Source of the DNA: Olsenella_L sp051876355
Lineage (GTDB): Bacteria; Actinomycetota; Coriobacteriia; Coriobacteriales; Atopobiaceae
DNA length: 64,000 nucleotides
Direction of reading: 5' to 3'
Assembly (NCBI GenBank): GCA_051876355.1
Contig: JBJEHU010000033.1
Coordinates: 1-64,000, forward strand
Position 1 is the stretch's first letter; each line of letters opens with the position of its first letter. This document shows, one piece after another, positions 61,182 through 64,000 of this stretch. Under the pieces are notes generated by a model. It saw only the letters and a list, made by a program, of their open reading frames with translations, was not told where the DNA came from and did not search any database. The position numbers and the translations under genes were made by a program.

Positions 61182-62168
61182 ATGGTAGGAATCGTCCTGG
61201 CAAGCCATGGCAAGTTCGCCGAAGGCATCAAGGAATCCGGAAGCATGATCTTTGGTCCTCAGGAGGACGTCGCCGCTGTTGTCCTGACCCCCGACATGGG
61301 TCCTGACGACATGCACAAGAAGCTGCTTGACGCCATCGCCACTTTCAGCGATCAGGAGCACGTCCTGTTCTTGGTCGATCTCTGGGGTGGCACACCGTTC
61401 AACCAGGTTTCACGCATCATCGACGAGGAGAAGCACGAGGACTGGGTCGCAATCACCGGCCTCAACCTTCCGATGCTCGTCAGCGCGTATGGCTCCCGTA
61501 TGGGTGCCGACACCGCTGTCGACGTCATGAAGGAGATCTTCCCCGAGTCCAAGGATGGCATCAAGGTGAAGCCTGAGGAGCTCGAGCCGAAGTCTGAGAC
61601 GGCGGCACCCGCTCCTGCTGCAGCTGCGGCCCCGCAGGGCGCCATTCCTGAGGGAACGGTGCTTGGCACAGGCCACATCAACTACGCGTATGTCCGCATC
61701 GACACCCGTCTGCTCCACGGCCAGGTCGCAACGGCTTGGACGAAGCAGGTCAACCCGGACCGCATCCTGGTTGTCTCCGACGGCGTCGCGCACGACGAGC
61801 TGCGCAAGACCATGATCGTGCAGGCTGCACCTCCAGGAGTCCATGTCCATGTCATCCCGATCAGCAAGCTGGTCCAGGTCGACAAGGATCCGCGCTTCGG
61901 TGCGACGAAGGCCATGGTGCTCTTCGAGACTCCGCAGGACCTGCTCGAGGCCGAGAAGGGTGGCGTCAAGTTCCCGAAGGTGTGCATCGGCTCTATGGCA
62001 CATTCCGCCGGCAAGACCGTCATCAACCAGGCAATCGCCTGCGATGAGGAAGATGTCAAGACGCTCAAGGCTTGCCGTGATAACGGCACCGAGTTCTACG
62101 TACAGAAGGTCCCGTCGGACCGCGTCGAAGACATCTGGAAGCTTCTTGCCGAAAAGAACATGGCCTAG
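61182..62168 (+). CDS. manX: PTS mannose-family IIAB component
   Basis: A 328-residue fused cytosolic phosphocarrier. IIA (residues 1-130) has the active His in VLASHGKFAEG and DLWGGTPFNQ. A Pro/Ala-rich hinge follows (residues 137-160). IIB (residues 165-328) has the phosphorylated His in RIDTRLLHGQVATAW. It relays phosphate from HPr to the sugar carried by IIC-IID. First gene of the operon; substrate is probably mannose, glucose or glucosamine, inferred from the family. Confidence 0.95.
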   Translation: MVGIVLASHGKFAEGIKESGSMIFGPQEDVAAVVLTPDMGPDDMHKKLLDAIATFSDQEHVLFLVDLWGGTPFNQVSRIIDEEKHEDWVAITGLNLPMLVSAYGSRMGADTAVDVMKEIFPESKDGIKVKPEELEPKSETAAPAPAAAAAPQGAIPEGTVLGTGHINYAYVRIDTRLLHGQVATAWTKQVNPDRILVVSDGVAHDELRKTMIVQAAPPGVHVHVIPISKLVQVDKDPRFGATKAMVLFETPQDLLEAEKGGVKFPKVCIGSMAHSAGKTVINQAIACDEEDVKTLKACRDNGTEFYVQKVPSDRVEDIWKLLAEKNMA

Positions 62169-62183
62169 AGAAGGAGGGAATGT

Positions 62184-62999
62184 ATGTCACCTATTACGGT
62201 ACTTCTGGTCATTATCGTGGCCTTCCTGGCAGGCATGGAAGGCATCCTCGATGAGTGGGAATTCCATCAGCCGCTCGTTGCCTGCACGCTCATCGGCCTC
62301 GTCACGGGCCATCTCGATGCAGGCATCATCCTCGGCGGCCAGCTGCAGATGATTGCTCTTGGCTGGGCAAACATCGGCGCTGCTGTCGCTCCTGATGCAG
62401 CTCTCGCTTCCGTCGCCTCCGCCATCATAATGGTCCTCGCCCTCAACGGCGGCGGCAACCAGCAGGACGCCATCACGACGTCCATGGCAGTGGCAATCCC
62501 GCTGTCCGTCGCAGGCCTCTTCCTGACGATGATCTGCCGTACGATCGCTACGGCTATGGTCCACGGCATGGATGCTTGCGCCGAGAAGGACGATATGGCC
62601 GGCATCGACCGCTGGCAGTACGCTGCAATCGCTATGCAGGGCCTCCGTATCGCTATCCCGGCAGCCTGCCTCTGCTTCATTCCGTCTGAGGCTGTTACGG
62701 CAGCACTGAACGCTATGCCCGCCTGGCTCACCGGCGGCATGGCAGTCGGCGGCGGCATGGTCGCTGCAGTCGGCTACTGCATGGTCATCAACATGATGGC
62801 TTCCAAGGAGGTCTGGCCGTTCTTCGCACTCGGCTTCGTCCTCGCAGCCATCAAGGAGCTCACGCTCATCGCTCTCGGTGTCATCGGCGTCTCCCTCGCT
62901 GTCATCTACCTTGGCCTCAAGGACATGGCAAAGAGCGGCGCTGGCGCAGCTGCCGGTTCCGGCGACCCGCTGGGCGACATTCTGGACGACTACGAATAG
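62184..62999 (+). CDS. manY: PTS mannose-family IIC component
   Basis: A 271-residue membrane subunit with multiple hydrophobic helices. Family markers are EWEFHQPLVACTLIGLVTGHLDAGIILGGQLQ (quoted in part) near the N-terminus and ALNGGGNQQDAITTSMAVAIPLS. With IID it forms the sugar channel. It starts 15 bases after manX with AAGGAGGG upstream. Confidence 0.95.
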   Translation: MSPITVLLVIIVAFLAGMEGILDEWEFHQPLVACTLIGLVTGHLDAGIILGGQLQMIALGWANIGAAVAPDAALASVASAIIMVLALNGGGNQQDAITTSMAVAIPLSVAGLFLTMICRTIATAMVHGMDACAEKDDMAGIDRWQYAAIAMQGLRIAIPAACLCFIPSEAVTAALNAMPAWLTGGMAVGGGMVAAVGYCMVINMMASKEVWPFFALGFVLAAIKELTLIALGVIGVSLAVIYLGLKDMAKSGAGAAAGSGDPLGDILDDYE

Positions 63000-63017
63000 C
63001 AGAAGGAGTGTGAAACC

Positions 63018-63962
63018 ATGGCAGAAGCAGCTATTGAGAAGACTGAAGACGGCAAGATCAAGCTGTCTAAGGCAACCCGTTGGGCGGTCTGCAACCGTCA
63101 CCAGTATCTCCAGGGTTCCTGGAACTACGAACGTATGCAGAACGGCGGCTGGTGCTTCGCAATGATCCCGGCCATCAAGGCCCTCTACAAGGATCCTGAG
63201 GATCAGAAGGCAGCACTCAAGCGCCACCTCGAGTTCTACAACACGCACCCGTACGTGTCCGCTCCGGTCATCGGCGTTGTCCTCGCAATGGAGGAGGAGC
63301 GCGCTAACGGCGCTCCGATCGACGACGTTGCAATCCAGGGCGTCAAGGTCGGCATGATGGGCCCGCTCGCCGGCGTCGGCGACCCGGTCTTCTGGTACAC
63401 GGTGCGCCCGATTCTCGGCGCTCTCGGTGCCTCCCTGGCCCTTTCCGGCTCCATCGTCGGTCCTCTTCTGTTCTTCATTGCCTGGAACGTCATTCGTATC
63501 GCCTTCCTGTGGTACACGCAGGAGGCAGGCTACAATCTGGGCACCTCCATCACGAAGGACCTCTCCGGCGGCCTGCTCGGCAGGCTGACCGAAGGCGCAT
63601 CCATCCTCGGCATGTTCATCATCGGTGCCCTGGTCGAGCGCTGGGTCTCCATCAACTTCACCCCGGTTGTCGCTCAGATTCCGCAGCAGGAGGGCGCCTA
63701 CATCGACTGGGCAAACCTGCCTGCCGGTGCTGACGGCATCAAGGAAGCGCTGACGATGTACAACTCCATCGGCGCAACCGCCCTCAACCCCGTCAAGACC
63801 GTCACCCTGCAGTCCAACCTCGACCAGCTCATCCCTGGCCTCGCTGCAGTCGGCCTGACGCTGTTCTGCTGCTGGCTCCTCAAGAAGAAGGTCTCGCCGA
63901 TTGTCATCATCCTGTGCCTCTTCGCACTTGGTATCGTCGGCCGTCTCCTGGGCTTCCTGTAG
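63018..63962 (+). CDS. manZ: PTS mannose-family IID component
   Basis: A 314-residue membrane subunit. The cytoplasmic N-terminus has the typical NYERMQNGGWCFAMIPAIKALY (in part), HLEFYNTHPYVSAPVIGV and GPLAGVGDPVFWYTVRPIL. Hydrophobic helices fill the C-terminal half. It completes the permease. AAGGAG lies before the ATG. Its stop is 38 bases from the window end. Confidence 0.95.
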   Translation: MAEAAIEKTEDGKIKLSKATRWAVCNRHQYLQGSWNYERMQNGGWCFAMIPAIKALYKDPEDQKAALKRHLEFYNTHPYVSAPVIGVVLAMEEERANGAPIDDVAIQGVKVGMMGPLAGVGDPVFWYTVRPILGALGASLALSGSIVGPLLFFIAWNVIRIAFLWYTQEAGYNLGTSITKDLSGGLLGRLTEGASILGMFIIGALVERWVSINFTPVVAQIPQQEGAYIDWANLPAGADGIKEALTMYNSIGATALNPVKTVTLQSNLDQLIPGLAAVGLTLFCCWLLKKKVSPIVIILCLFALGIVGRLLGFL

Positions 63963-63974
63963 GATTCGCGCACG

Positions 63975-63983
63975 TGTTACCAT
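63975..63983 (+). promoter_or_regulatory. possible extended -10 at window end
   Basis: TGTTACCAT fits TGnTAnnnT; the gene it would serve lies outside the window. Confidence 0.3.
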
Positions 63984-64000
63984 GGGCCGTGCTTCCGCAA

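Overview
The window is a GC-rich actinobacterial chromosome segment with one assembly gap of 100 N (11120-11219). The gene content suggests a strictly anaerobic or microaerophilic member of the Coriobacteriia, possibly Atopobiaceae. The pointers are a mannose-family PTS, a desulfoferrodoxin superoxide reductase, a SUF operon closed by an Rrf2 regulator, GatCAB amidation of tRNA, an SigB/SigF-type sigma factor, and a DnaE with an unusual N-terminal insertion. The lineage is an inference from content only; there is no rRNA here.

Layout. 1-1.2 kb: lower-GC accessory DNA with a RelE/ParE-Phd/YefM toxin-antitoxin pair read from a palindromic promoter. 1.4-4.6 kb: a TPP riboswitch and terminator controlling a thiamine-precursor ABC transporter (YkoF-like protein, permease, NMT1-type lipoprotein, ATPase). 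4.7-9.3 kb: the acetylase branch of diaminopimelate/lysine synthesis (patA, dapL-like, lysA, dapH). 9.4-15.1 kb: M18 aminopeptidase, a Ser/Thr-rich membrane protein spanning the gap, fructose-bisphosphate aldolase and an NlpC/P60 cell-wall hydrolase. 15.4-20.9 kb: sufCBDSU plus rrf2 on the minus strand. 21.3-24.7 kb: gatCAB. 25-26.8 kb: M20 peptidase and MarR regulator. 27-28.9 kb: a lysine riboswitch followed by dapA-dapB, the first steps feeding the 4.7-9.3 kb genes. 29-32.4 kb: iron alcohol dehydrogenase, Mbeg1-like lipase, small holin-like membrane protein and a TrpR/YerC repressor.

32.5-54.4 kb is rich in genome-maintenance genes: addB, addA, dnaE, ruvC-ruvA-ruvB, a hypoxanthine-DNA glycosylase, an HD dGTPase and rarA. 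Between them lie desulfoferrodoxin, a NAD-synthetase-like protein that lacks its catalytic residues, a metallophosphatase, and an SGNH-hydrolase/GNAT fusion. 54.5-60.7 kb: a DUF948-like protein, a degenerate RsbW-like protein with its sigma factor, an AI-2E family permease, alaS and ruvX. 60.7-64 kb: an AT-rich, palindrome-rich leader followed by manX(IIAB)-manY(IIC)-manZ(IID).

How the parts fit: two metabolite riboswitches (TPP and lysine) control vitamin uptake and cell-wall/lysine precursor synthesis. Most genes are packed into operons with ATGA or GTGA overlaps, and intergenic DNA is mostly hairpin terminators and short promoter motifs of an extended -10 type (TGnTAnnnT). The observations most worth following up are the inactive NadE-like protein, the SGNH-GNAT fusion, the sigma factor with a non-canonical RsbW partner, a three-copy 21-bp-spaced repeat before a phosphatase gene, and several unassigned perfect palindromes at promoters.
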